A stretch of DNA of 43,445 nucleotides from Desulfuromonas sp. SDB (GTDB taxonomy: Bacteria > SDB-A). How positions within the stretch are numbered: the first letter of the stretch is position 1; each line of letters starts with the position of its first letter. The stretch spans positions 1-43,445 of the forward strand of contig LKUE01000391.1 in the NCBI GenBank assembly GCA_001412365.1, in the 5' to 3' direction. Positions 19,021 through 27,845 of this stretch are shown here, piece by piece. The notes under the pieces were generated by a model that did no database searches, was not told the DNA's origin, and saw only the letters and a program-made list of their open reading frames with translations. A program made the position numbers and the translations under genes.

Positions 19021-20847
19021 TTGATGATGATGAAGAGTAAACAGGACAAAATCGGAGTTATTGATTACGGGGGGCAATATGCTCACCTCATAGCCAATGT
19101 GGTTAGATCAATAGGGGTTTATTCAGATATTCTACAGCCCCACCAGCTCAGAGATATCAGCCAGTACCGGGGCATTATTCTTTCGGGAAGTCCCGCCCTT
19201 AGCTCTGGAGACGAACTTTCAGTCAATCCCCTGATTTTCAAACTGAATATACCTGTACTGGGATTTTGCTTCGGTCACCAGGAAATAGCAAAATTCCACG
19301 GAGGCAAGGTGGAACATAAGGGTCAGGAATTTGGAAGAAGTTTGCTTAAACTGGTTAAAAAATCCCCAATATTCCTTAACTTGCCCGATGAACAAGTAGT
19401 GTGGATGAGTCATGGAGATGCGGTAACTGATCCCGGGGATATGGAAGAAATTGCTGTTTCTCTTGATCCTGACAACAATACACAAAAGTATTCTGCAATT
19501 TCAGATGAGAAACTCAGGCACTATGGATTCCAATTTCATCCCGAGGTAGATGATACTGAATATGGCAGGGAGATGATTGAAAATTATGTCATAGGCATTT
19601 GCGGATGCCGGAAGTCCTGGAATTCAGATTATATGGTGGAGGATATTGAAAATTCAATTAAAACTGAAGTAAAGACCAACCAGGTAGTTATGCTGGTTAG
19701 CGGAGGGGTTGATTCAACCGTCGCCGCAGTATTGCTCCACCGGGCTTTACCCGCCTCACAATTACATTTCATACATGTGGACACTGGTTTGATGAGACAT
19801 AAAGAAAGCGAACAAGTCACAGAATTGTTTGAGTCGGAAGGAATGCTGCCCAGCCTGGTAGTGGTGGATGCCTCTGAACAGTTTCTAAGGGAACTGCAGG
19901 GAGTTTATGATCCTGAACAAAAAAGAAACATAATCGGAAAAAACTTCATTGACCTTGTCAATGATGAAGTTGCTAAATTTGATCTGTCCACCGCCCTGCT
20001 TGCCCAGGGCACTATTTACCCCGATCGCATTGAAACCGGGGAGACTGAGCATGCCCATCGGATTAAAACTCATCATAACCGGATTCCTCAGATTGAAGCG
20101 ATGATCCGGCAGGGGTTGGTAATTGAACCGCTTAAAGACCTTTATAAGTTTGAAGTTAGAAAAGTCGGACAAACTCTGGGCATCCCCCAAACTATGCTTC
20201 AGCGTCATCCGTTTCCCGGACCCGGTCTGGGTATCCGCTGCATTTGTTCCCAGCCGGATAACCTCGATTATAAACAGATTACTGTGCTTAGAGCCAAGTT
20301 AAAGGATAACTGCGGGAAATATTATAGTGAAGTATTACCGGTGAAATCAGTAGGAGTGAAAGCAGATCAGCGAAGTTATGAATATCCTGGTCTGCTATGG
20401 AAAGAAAATTATTGCGGAGAGGAAATTGATGATATTGCTGCTAAAATATTTAGAAATGTTGATAATATAAATAGAATAATTTGGCTGGGGGGTAATCATG
20501 CCAATCCGCCAGTATCTATTCAGCCGGTATTAGCGGATATAAATGCAGCCAGGCTGGAAAAGTTAAGAGCAGCGGATAACCTGGCTCAACAGCTATTAGT
20601 AGAGCAGAACCTTTATGATGAAATCTGGCAGATGCCGGTTATTTCCCTTCCCCTGAAAATTAATCAGGTTTATGAGGATTTTATAATTTTAAGACCGGTA
20701 ATTTCAAAACGGGGAATGACCGCCCGTCCTTATTATCTTCCACCCCTTTACTTAAAAACTTTATCCGACAGGTTCAAACAGGTTGGAGTTAATTGGTGGG
20801 GAGTTGATGTTTCAACTAAACCTCCCGCCACCATTGAATGGGAGTGA
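19021..20847 (+). CDS. guaA: GMP synthase (glutamine-hydrolysing), long form
   Basis: This protein converts XMP to GMP using glutamine and ATP. The N-terminal amidotransferase has GFCFGHQE (nucleophile Cys near residue 83) and FQFHPEVDD. The ATP pyrophosphatase has the P-loop VSGGVDSTV, and 'HPFPGPGLGIRC' marks the C-terminal domain. At 608 residues it is ~85-90 longer than the common ~515-525-residue bacterial enzyme. The extra length lies in the C-terminal dimerisation region, and the end (KPPATIEWE) resembles the long eukaryote-like GuaA. Four adjacent start codons (TTG, ATG, ATG, ATG) occur at 19021-19032. A weak GGA suits the first; ATG 19030 is possible. The next gene starts three bases after the stop. 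Confidence 0.94.
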   Translation: MMMMKSKQDKIGVIDYGGQYAHLIANVVRSIGVYSDILQPHQLRDISQYRGIILSGSPALSSGDELSVNPLIFKLNIPVLGFCFGHQEIAKFHGGKVEHKGQEFGRSLLKLVKKSPIFLNLPDEQVVWMSHGDAVTDPGDMEEIAVSLDPDNNTQKYSAISDEKLRHYGFQFHPEVDDTEYGREMIENYVIGICGCRKSWNSDYMVEDIENSIKTEVKTNQVVMLVSGGVDSTVAAVLLHRALPASQLHFIHVDTGLMRHKESEQVTELFESEGMLPSLVVVDASEQFLRELQGVYDPEQKRNIIGKNFIDLVNDEVAKFDLSTALLAQGTIYPDRIETGETEHAHRIKTHHNRIPQIEAMIRQGLVIEPLKDLYKFEVRKVGQTLGIPQTMLQRHPFPGPGLGIRCICSQPDNLDYKQITVLRAKLKDNCGKYYSEVLPVKSVGVKADQRSYEYPGLLWKENYCGEEIDDIAAKIFRNVDNINRIIWLGGNHANPPVSIQPVLADINAARLEKLRAADNLAQQLLVEQNLYDEIWQMPVISLPLKINQVYEDFIILRPVISKRGMTARPYYLPPLYLKTLSDRFKQVGVNWWGVDVSTKPPATIEWE

Positions 20848-20850
20848 GAA

Positions 20851-22806
20851 TTGCCAGGAAAAAACCGGAATAACAAAGTATACTGGTTAATCGTCTGTTT
20901 TCTCCTGCTGATCTTGCTTATCCCTTTTGGCTTAACTGCCCGGGCAGGAGGAGGGGGAAGTTATGGGGGAGGTGGAGGTGGTGGCGGATATTCGGGGGGA
21001 GGATATTCGGGAGGTGGTTACTCTTCCGGGTCCTCAGGAGGAGGGGGTGATCTCAGTCCCTGTTCCTGTGCCTGCATGATCATCATGCTGATTGTGTTCG
21101 TAGTTATATTTGCGGTAGTTCCCCGATTTCAGAACAAAAAAATGCGCAAGGCAAATTATTATCAGAAAAAATATCATGTTAATAAAGCAATTGAAAAAAT
21201 TAAAACCAGAGATGCTGATTTTAGTATTGAACAGTTCAAGAAGATGGCTGGCATGGCTTTTGTTGAAATCCAGCAAGCCTGGTCTGAACAGAATTTAACC
21301 TCAGTATCCAGGTTTATTTCAGATGGGATCAACCAGAGATTTTCTCTGCAGCTGGAAATGCAGAAATCGGAAGGATGGCGGAATATTGTTGAAAATGTTG
21401 AAATAAAAAACATGCGTATTGTTAATGTAGCCATCTATGAACGGTTTGAGCAAATTGATCTGGAGATCACTGCTAAAGCTAAAGATTACCGGGTATATTT
21501 AAACAGTGGAAAAATGATCAGAGGATCAATGCTGAAATCTGATTTCACTGAAATTTGGTCTTTTCTCCGCAGCGCTTCTGCAAAAACAGTTCAAGGGAAG
21601 GGATTGATTGCCGGCAGTTGTCCTAATTGCGGAGCATCTCTGCACATTACCGATGCAGGAAAGTGTCAGGCTTGCAATGCTTATATCCGGAGTACAAAAT
21701 ATGATTGGATATTATCTGAAATTACCCAGCAAATTGAGTGGCAGGTTCCACTTCCCGACCAGAATATTCCGGGAATTGCTGAAATTAAGAGCAGAGATCA
21801 ATTATTTTCCTCCCAGTATATTGAAGACCGTTGCTCGGTAATATTCTATGCCTGGCAATCCTCATTGTTCTACGTAACTTTAAAACCAATTCAAAAGGTT
21901 ACCGGAACAGGGTACATTGATAAAATTTCCTCAGTTGTGGATATTTCCAAAAATCCACAGAATCCAGTTTATTATAAAGATCCCGCGGTGGGTAAAGTTG
22001 AAATTCTGTGGGCGACCACTGATGAAAAATATGACTATGTTCATGTCATGGTTAAATGGTCAGGAACCAAGGTTAGCAGGGATCTGGGCAGTGGAAAGAT
22101 AAAAAATCTCTATCCCCAGGCAATATACCGTAGTGTGTTAATTTTAGCCAGACTCAAAGAAACTCAATCTCCTTCCGATATCCTTCATTCTGCTCACTGT
22201 CCCCACTGTGGGGCTCCGGAGCAGCCTGATCATCAGGGTAGATGCCCTTATTGCCAGACTCCCCTTAATGACGGCAGCAGGACTTGGATCCTCACTGACC
22301 TGTGCAGTTATTATCAATGGAGACAAAAATATGGCAGGGCTTATCAAAAATTTAAAAAACAGCTGTCAAAACCCCTGAGTATTCATCCCCAAGATTTAAT
22401 GGAAGGAATGATCATGATGATGAGTGCGGATGGAAAAATTGAAAATAAGGAAATCCGACTTCTTTCAAAATTTTCCGGACTTTACCGTATCTCTGACCAC
22501 CAGCTGGAAGAAATAACGGAAAGAGTAAAAAGAGGAGAGGGAACCTGGAAAATTCCCACCCGTCCTGAGGATCAGCAGAAATTTTTATCGGGGTTGGTAG
22601 ATATGTCTCTCAGTGATGGCACAATTTCTCGTTTTGAATACAAATTATTAAATCAGATAACTGCGAAGATGGGAATCAGCAATGCCAACCTGAAAAAATT
22701 GATAAAACAAAGACAAGCGGAATTGTTGAAATATCAATGGGAGGTTGAACAAACAAAAAGACAATCTACTCCTCCTCTCCCTCCCCCTCCTCCCCATTAC
22801 GTTTAG
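20851..22806 (+). CDS. Tim44-like / double zinc-ribbon / TerB-like membrane protein (copy 1)
   Basis: This 651-residue protein has an N-terminal signal/anchor (about 10-32), a Gly/Ser/Tyr-rich stretch, a second membrane segment (about 70-92) and then a long probable cytoplasmic part. That part holds a Tim44-like (NTF2-fold) region containing 'FVEIQQAWSEQ' (about 100-240), a zinc ribbon with CPNC...CQAC at residue 257, a beta-rich middle region, a second ribbon CPHC...CPYC at residue 450, a TerB-like helical domain with repeated 'MMMSADGKIE' and 'MSLSDGTIS' acidic motifs (about 515-625), and a polyproline tail. Bacterial Tim44-like proteins are poorly understood. The TTG start has a GGGAG ribosome binding site and follows guaA by 3 bp. 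Its paralogue follows directly. Domain calls are from motif recognition; function is unknown. Confidence 0.82.
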   Translation: MPGKNRNNKVYWLIVCFLLLILLIPFGLTARAGGGGSYGGGGGGGGYSGGGYSGGGYSSGSSGGGGDLSPCSCACMIIMLIVFVVIFAVVPRFQNKKMRKANYYQKKYHVNKAIEKIKTRDADFSIEQFKKMAGMAFVEIQQAWSEQNLTSVSRFISDGINQRFSLQLEMQKSEGWRNIVENVEIKNMRIVNVAIYERFEQIDLEITAKAKDYRVYLNSGKMIRGSMLKSDFTEIWSFLRSASAKTVQGKGLIAGSCPNCGASLHITDAGKCQACNAYIRSTKYDWILSEITQQIEWQVPLPDQNIPGIAEIKSRDQLFSSQYIEDRCSVIFYAWQSSLFYVTLKPIQKVTGTGYIDKISSVVDISKNPQNPVYYKDPAVGKVEILWATTDEKYDYVHVMVKWSGTKVSRDLGSGKIKNLYPQAIYRSVLILARLKETQSPSDILHSAHCPHCGAPEQPDHQGRCPYCQTPLNDGSRTWILTDLCSYYQWRQKYGRAYQKFKKQLSKPLSIHPQDLMEGMIMMMSADGKIENKEIRLLSKFSGLYRISDHQLEEITERVKRGEGTWKIPTRPEDQQKFLSGLVDMSLSDGTISRFEYKLLNQITAKMGISNANLKKLIKQRQAELLKYQWEVEQTKRQSTPPLPPPPPHYV

Positions 22807-22943
22807 AACAATTAATTTAAAATAGTGTGGAATAAACTATATAGTTGCAGGTATACACTGTACAAAAATACGCTCAGGTTTTACAATAAATATTAAAAAA
22901 ACAGGATTTTAAACAAGTCATTTGTTAAATAAAGGAGTTACCA

Positions 22944-24875
22944 GTGCTGAGAAAAATATTGGTAGTAATTGGCTTAATTATTTTAATCAGTTATGGTTAT
23001 TCGGCATTGTGGGCTCGAGCAGGGGGAGGAGAATCATTTGGAGGAGGAGGGGGAGGTTCTTTTGGAGGAGATGGGGGAGGAGAAGGTATTGGCGCGCTGA
23101 TTTATCTTCTATTCTGGCTGGTGGTTAATTATCCCTGCATCGGCATACCCCTGGTAATTGCAGTAATTATTTTTTTAATTTTCGCTAATTTAAAGGGCAA
23201 AGGAAAGATAACTGATCGCAGACTTCGAAAATCGAATTTTTTTCAAAACCAGTATGAAGTTAATCAAGCCCTGGAAAAAATTAAACAACGGGATCCTAAT
23301 TTTAATATAGATAGTTTCAAACAAAGAGTATCCCGGGCTTTTTATTTGATTCAGACTGCCTGGAGTGAACAAAAGCTGACCAATGTTCACCGGTTTATAT
23401 CAGATGGAGTGGAAGAAAGATTTAATCTGCAGATTAAAATGCAGCAGGCAGAAGGGTGGAGGAATGTGATGGAGAATGTGAAAATTCAGAAAATTGAAGT
23501 GGTATCTATTGAATCCGATCAACACTTCGATACTATTCATCTGGCTATAACTGCAAGGGCAAAAGATTACAAGGTTGATTTAAAAACGGGGAGAACCCTG
23601 CCCCAGTCCAAAATCACTGAACCATTTACCGAGGTTTGGTCTTGGCTGAGAAAACCGGGAGTGAAGACAATCCGAGCTCAGGGAGCTATTGAAGGTAACT
23701 GCCCCAACTGTGCCGCTCCTCTGGATATCACTGATGCAGGTAAATGCAGGGCTTGCGGGGCATTCATCCGGAGTGGTGAATATGACTGGATTCTGTCGGA
23801 GATAACCCAGGAAAGCGAATGGGAAGTAACCGGAAAGAGTTCAGAGATACCCGGTTTTATAAATTTACAGCAAGTGGACCCCGGTTTTTCTGTTCAACAC
23901 ATTGAAGATAGAACTTCAGTGATATTCTACCGTTATCAGGCTGCTTTATTTAACCGCAGCTCCAAGGTGTTGAAGAAAGTAGTTTATTCCCCCGCTCTGG
24001 AGAGAATTATCCGGAGATTATCCGGGGTCCCCCAAACCTCAGTTGCCCGTTACTATAAGTTCCCTGCAATTGGAAAAGTAGAAGTACTGTGGATCAAGCC
24101 GGAAAGCGAATTAATTAAAATATTTGTTTTAGTAAAATGGTCGGGAAGTTTTGCTCAGCGTGATTTGAAAACCAACCAGATAAAATTGCTTTCCTCCAGA
24201 ACTATATATTCTGACATCTATACTTTGGTTCGGAAGATTAATGTCGCCTCACCTCATAATGCATTTAATTCTGCCCACTGCCCCAATTGCGGAGCTCCGG
24301 AAGTGCCTGACGGCACCGATAGCTGCCCTTACTGCGGCACGGTGCTAAATGATGGCAACCGCAGCTGGGTGCTTGCTGATATTGAAGAATTTACTATATG
24401 GCTCCAGAGTAACCGGGAGCAGTGGAAACAAGCCAGAGCCGGAGTAACTGCAGATATTACCGGAAGACCCAAAGCGTTAATTGAAGCATTGGCGATGATG
24501 ATGGCAAGCGATGGAGATATTGATCAGAGAGAATTAAAAATGCTGAAGAACTTTACCGGTAATTATCAGATTTCAGATTTGGAATTAAGACAGATAGTAG
24601 ACCGGGTTCAACAAGGGCAGGGTATTTGGAAGATTCCGGAAGATTACAATCAAGGAGTAGTGCTTTTATTTGGATTGATTGATATGGCATTGAGTGATGG
24701 ACGGATTTCTTCTCCGGAAAAACAATTGCTGGATAGTGTGGCTAAAAAATTGAATATTCCCTCAAATATCTTAAATCAGTGGATAAAAGACCGGCAGAGT
24801 TCGCTGATAGAATTCCAGAAAAATTATCGAAAATCAGACACTCCTATACCCCCACCCCCTCCACCTCAGCCTTGA
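22944..24875 (+). CDS. Tim44-like / double zinc-ribbon / TerB-like membrane protein (copy 2)
   Basis: This 643-residue paralogue of the preceding gene shares its whole architecture: N-terminal signal/anchor, Gly-rich stretch, second hydrophobic segment (about 50-80), Tim44-like region with 'YLIQTAWSEQ', zinc ribbon CPNC...CRAC (residue 253), middle region, second ribbon CPNC...CPYC (residue 446), TerB-like domain with 'MMMASDGDID' and 'MALSDGRIS', and a PPPPPP tail. Conservation of every Cys pair and of the WSEQ, GWRN and YDWILSEITQ segments shows both copies are under selection. The GTG start has AAAGGAG at ideal spacing. The 137-bp gap from copy 1 contains the palindrome AACTATATAGTT but no clear terminator. 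Function is unknown; membrane quality control or stress signalling is a guess. Confidence 0.82.
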   Translation: MLRKILVVIGLIILISYGYSALWARAGGGESFGGGGGGSFGGDGGGEGIGALIYLLFWLVVNYPCIGIPLVIAVIIFLIFANLKGKGKITDRRLRKSNFFQNQYEVNQALEKIKQRDPNFNIDSFKQRVSRAFYLIQTAWSEQKLTNVHRFISDGVEERFNLQIKMQQAEGWRNVMENVKIQKIEVVSIESDQHFDTIHLAITARAKDYKVDLKTGRTLPQSKITEPFTEVWSWLRKPGVKTIRAQGAIEGNCPNCAAPLDITDAGKCRACGAFIRSGEYDWILSEITQESEWEVTGKSSEIPGFINLQQVDPGFSVQHIEDRTSVIFYRYQAALFNRSSKVLKKVVYSPALERIIRRLSGVPQTSVARYYKFPAIGKVEVLWIKPESELIKIFVLVKWSGSFAQRDLKTNQIKLLSSRTIYSDIYTLVRKINVASPHNAFNSAHCPNCGAPEVPDGTDSCPYCGTVLNDGNRSWVLADIEEFTIWLQSNREQWKQARAGVTADITGRPKALIEALAMMMASDGDIDQRELKMLKNFTGNYQISDLELRQIVDRVQQGQGIWKIPEDYNQGVVLLFGLIDMALSDGRISSPEKQLLDSVAKKLNIPSNILNQWIKDRQSSLIEFQKNYRKSDTPIPPPPPPQP

Positions 24876-24885
24876 TAAAATCATG

Positions 24886-24914
24886 TTGAATAGCAATTTT
24901 GATTGTGATAATAT
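24886..24914 (+). promoter_or_regulatory. Candidate promoter of the 6S RNA gene
   Basis: TTGAAT and TAATAT are separated by 17 bp, 11 bp after the end of copy 2. A start near 24921 would give a 6S precursor with a short 5' leader to be processed. This is position and consensus only. Confidence 0.4.
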
Positions 24915-24956
24915 TGGTCGGTTAGAAAATGGAGTTGCGAATTGTTAGGTTTGACA

Positions 24957-25141
24957 AAAGGGTACTGGAGTGTTCGTGATGCTTAGATATGATTTGAGCC
25001 AACACCTTTCAATAGGGAATTCAGGTTCTGGAGGAACAAGCAAGCTCACCTGGAGTGAGATCCTTCGAACTTCAGACAGGATACCCACTTTACTGGAAGG
25101 TTCAAACTATTCTATCACACGGCATTCCGGTTCCCACCAAA
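24957..25141 (+). ncRNA. ssrS: Candidate 6S RNA
   Basis: This lies in a ~540-base gene-free stretch before rny. GGGTACTGGAGTG (24960-24972) pairs with CATTCCGGTTCCC (25123-25135): thirteen positions with one mismatch and two G-U pairs. An inner GTGAT/ATCAC pairing follows. 'GTGTTCGTGAT' resembles the 5' arm of many 6S RNAs as I recall them. Inside the ~100-base interior, GTTC-GGAGGA pairs with TCCTTC-GAAC and encloses a CTCAC/GTGAG hairpin, giving closing stem, central bubble and terminal stem-loop. The ~180-nt length and the position upstream of rny also fit. The 61-aa ORF in the track crosses this region and is not credible. Exact ends are approximate. 6S RNA binds sigma70 RNA polymerase in known systems. 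Confidence 0.72.
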
Positions 25142-25323
25142 TCATAAAGGGATAGGTTGACGGTATTAAGCTATTTAGATGTGTTATTTGCGATGCTAAG
25201 TCCTTGTTTTAGATATAGTGATAAGTTTTGGATTCAAATATTTTTTCCACTTTATCTGATGAGGATCATAATTAAAACATAATGAAAATTGGATATTTAT
25301 GAATATATTTAGCTATTTATCAA

Positions 25324-25361
25324 GGGAGTTCAGATATCACCAAAAACTTGTGATAACTCCC
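25324..25361 (+). promoter_or_regulatory. Bulged hairpin in the rny leader
   Basis: GGGAGT...TATCAC pairs with GTGATA...ACTCCC: twelve base pairs interrupted by a five-base bulge (TCAGA) on one side, with a nine-base loop. It ends about 50 bases before rny. No U-tract follows, so it is not a standard terminator. It could be an mRNA leader element or an RNase Y autoregulation site. The rest of 25142-25413 is AT-rich and shows nothing I can name. Confidence 0.5.
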
Positions 25362-25416
25362 CCTACATCTAATTTCTTTTTGCCATCTTCTTCCTATCTC
25401 TTTGGGGAAGGAGATG

Positions 25417-27033
25417 ATGGTGAACTATTTAATTTTTAATCTATTAATTTCCCAGACAGTCGGATCTATATTCCCAGTTCTGATGTTTGTTTTAATCTTT
25501 TTCATGGTGGGGATAGTTTCTTTTTGGTTTGGTTATATTATCTGTATCCGGATTCAAAAGAGTAAACTGGAAGATGCACAGACTGTAGCTCAAAAAATAA
25601 TTGAAGATGCCAAGAAAGATTCTGATTCCTACAAGAAAACTGCCCGATTGGAAATCAGTGAAGAAATTGCAAAATCCAGGGCGGACTTGGAGTCCAGGGA
25701 AAAAAAGTGGCAAAGGGAGATGTATCAGACTGAGAGGAAGTTAAATGAACGTAAATCATCGTTGGACAAGAAACAGGACTCTTTGAGCAATAAAGAACGG
25801 GAGGTGGTGAAAAAAGAAAAAGACTTGGTCATAAAAGAAAGAGGTTTGATTGCCAAAACGGAGAAACTGAAAAGAGAAATTGAAGAAATTACCAGCAGAT
25901 TACAGCGAATTGCCCGGATGAGTACGGATGAAGCAAAAGTTGAATTGATGAAAACCATTGAAAGCGAAACCAAAAAAGAAGCAGCTAATATGATAAAAGA
26001 GATCAAGGATAAAGCTCAGAGAACCGGAGAAAAAGAAGCTGCTGAAATTATCGTATCCGCCATACAAAGGTGCGCTACCGATCATACCGTGGAATCAACT
26101 GTTTCGGTAGTAGCTTTGCCCTCAGAAGATATGAAAGGAAGGATTATCGGAAGAGAGGGAAGAAATATCCGTTCATTTGAAAATTTGACCGGGGTGGAGA
26201 TAATTATTGATGATACTCCCGAGGCAATTACCTTGTCCGGTTTTGATCCGGTGCGGCGGGAGATTGCCCGTATTTCTATGGAAAATTTGGTTTCCGACGG
26301 CAGAATTAATCCGGGGCGTATTGAAGTGGTGGTGGAAAAAGCCAAGAAGGAAATTGATGAAATAATCAGAAATACCGCAGAAGAAACGGTAGCAGATATG
26401 GGTATTACCAGTTTACATCCTGAATTGATGAGGTTAATTGGCAGACTTAGATATCGAACCAGCTATGGGCAGAATGTTCTGCAGCACTCCAAAGAAGTTG
26501 CTCATATTTCCGGACTAATGGCCGGAGAATTAAATCTGGATGTTGAATTGGCTAAACGCAGCGGTTTGCTCCATGATATCGGCAAAGCCACTGACCAGAG
26601 TATTGAGGGCACTCATGCCATTATCGGTTCAGAACTGGCTAGAAAATACGGTGAAGATATGGTAGTAGTTAATGCCATTGCCGCCCATCATGAAGAAGTA
26701 GAGCCCATTTCCTCCATTGCCGCTCTGGTTCAGGCTTCGGATGCAATATCCGGTTCAAGACCAGGAGCGAGGAGGGATACCATTGAAGCTTACCTGCAAA
26801 GGGTGGATAAGCTTGAACGGATTGCTGCTCAAATTGACGGAGTGGAAAAAGTATTTGCACTGCAGGCTGGTCGTGAATTAAGAGTAATTGTTGAGCCTTC
26901 TAAAATATCTGATGCTGAGGCAGTGGTGCTAGCCAGCGATGTAGCCAATAAAATTGAACGGGAATTGAGATATCCCGGGCAAATTAAAGTGACTATTATC
27001 CGGGAAGTAAGAGCAACTGAATATGCCAAATGA
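25417..27033 (+). CDS. rny: Ribonuclease Y
   Basis: This membrane-anchored endoribonuclease starts bulk mRNA decay. Order of parts: an N-terminal membrane segment (about 10-40), a long charged coiled coil (about 45-210), a KH domain with 'GRIIGREGRNIRSFE', and an HD domain with HDIGKA and 'HHEEVEP'. Length (~540) is typical (~520). The track start (TTG 25402) is unlikely. AAGGAG at 25408-25413 precedes ATG 25414, ATG 25417 and GTG 25420, all in frame; spacing favours the last two. Its 3' end overlaps ymdB by 11 bases, a pairing seen in many genomes. Confidence 0.96.
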   Translation: MVNYLIFNLLISQTVGSIFPVLMFVLIFFMVGIVSFWFGYIICIRIQKSKLEDAQTVAQKIIEDAKKDSDSYKKTARLEISEEIAKSRADLESREKKWQREMYQTERKLNERKSSLDKKQDSLSNKEREVVKKEKDLVIKERGLIAKTEKLKREIEEITSRLQRIARMSTDEAKVELMKTIESETKKEAANMIKEIKDKAQRTGEKEAAEIIVSAIQRCATDHTVESTVSVVALPSEDMKGRIIGREGRNIRSFENLTGVEIIIDDTPEAITLSGFDPVRREIARISMENLVSDGRINPGRIEVVVEKAKKEIDEIIRNTAEETVADMGITSLHPELMRLIGRLRYRTSYGQNVLQHSKEVAHISGLMAGELNLDVELAKRSGLLHDIGKATDQSIEGTHAIIGSELARKYGEDMVVVNAIAAHHEEVEPISSIAALVQASDAISGSRPGARRDTIEAYLQRVDKLERIAAQIDGVEKVFALQAGRELRVIVEPSKISDAEAVVLASDVANKIERELRYPGQIKVTIIREVRATEYAK

Positions 27034-27832
27034 TCAGTTCAGTTTGATCTTTATTGGGGATATCATAGGACAACCGGGCAGGGAAACCTGTCACCGGCTG
27101 TTTGATCAGATTTATGAAAAATATCTTCCTGATATCATTGTGGTCAATGGAGAAAATTTAGCCAGCGGTTTCGGCATTTCCCGGAAAGTTGCCAATGAAA
27201 TGTTTTCCCTGGGAGTAAATTTTATTACCGGGGGCAATCATTTCCTCCAGGTTGACAACATTGAAGATTGGTTTGAAATTGAACCTAAGGTAGTGATCCC
27301 CGCAAATTACACCCACTACATCAGGGGTAACCGTTTGGGATTATATCAAAGTGAGCAGCTGAAACTGTATGTAATTTCCCTTTTGGGAAGATTATACATG
27401 AATCCGGTTGATAATCCTTTTATATGCATAGATAAAATAATCAGCGACATCGGAAACAGGGATAACAATCAAATAGTGGTGGTGGATTTTCATGCTGAAG
27501 CTACTTCGGAAAAGCAGGCCATGCTTCATCATCTAAACGGAAGAGTTTCCGCGGTGCTGGGAACCCATACTCATGTCCAAACTGCAGATTGTCTGGTCAC
27601 TGATCAGGGCACTGCTTATATCACCGATGTGGGAATGGTGGGGGCAGTTAAATCGGTTATCGGGATGGATTGGAAAGCCTCTGTGGAAATTATGAAAACC
27701 GGGCGGAGAAGAAGATTAAGACCTTATTATGACCCTCTGAGGAAATTGGATGGAGTATTGGTGAAGTTTGATAAATCAACTGGCGGGGCGGCATTAATTG
27801 AAAATTTTTCCCTCCGGGCTGAGATCAATTAA
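27023..27832 (+). CDS. ymdB: YmdB-family metallophosphoesterase
   Basis: This 269-residue protein belongs to the YmdB/TIGR00282 family, shown in Bacillus to be a cyclic-nucleotide phosphodiesterase affecting motility and biofilm decisions. Metal-ligand motifs appear in order: GDIIGQPGR, VNGENLASGFGI, GGNHF, DFHAEATSEK and GTHTHVQTAD. The ATG lies inside the end of rny, so translation is coupled. Predicted cytoplasmic, and length is normal. Adjacent rny-ymdB is a widely conserved order, which supports both calls. Confidence 0.94.
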   Translation: MPNDQFSLIFIGDIIGQPGRETCHRLFDQIYEKYLPDIIVVNGENLASGFGISRKVANEMFSLGVNFITGGNHFLQVDNIEDWFEIEPKVVIPANYTHYIRGNRLGLYQSEQLKLYVISLLGRLYMNPVDNPFICIDKIISDIGNRDNNQIVVVDFHAEATSEKQAMLHHLNGRVSAVLGTHTHVQTADCLVTDQGTAYITDVGMVGAVKSVIGMDWKASVEIMKTGRRRRLRPYYDPLRKLDGVLVKFDKSTGGAALIENFSLRAEIN

Positions 27833-27845
27833 GGAGTTATAAAAA

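Noticed and set aside
22835-22846. Palindrome AACTATATAGTT between the two Tim44/TerB genes
   Set aside because: Short and AT-only in its core; no -35/-10 arrangement or terminator features around it to support a role.
25095-25140. T-loop-like GGTTCAAACT suggesting a tRNA
   Set aside because: No acceptor stem, D arm or anticodon arm could be folded around it; the bases are better explained by the 6S stems.
24970-25155. 61-aa ORF in the track between the Tim44/TerB genes and rny
   Set aside because: No ribosome binding site and no recognisable protein features; it lies across the stems of the 6S RNA candidate.
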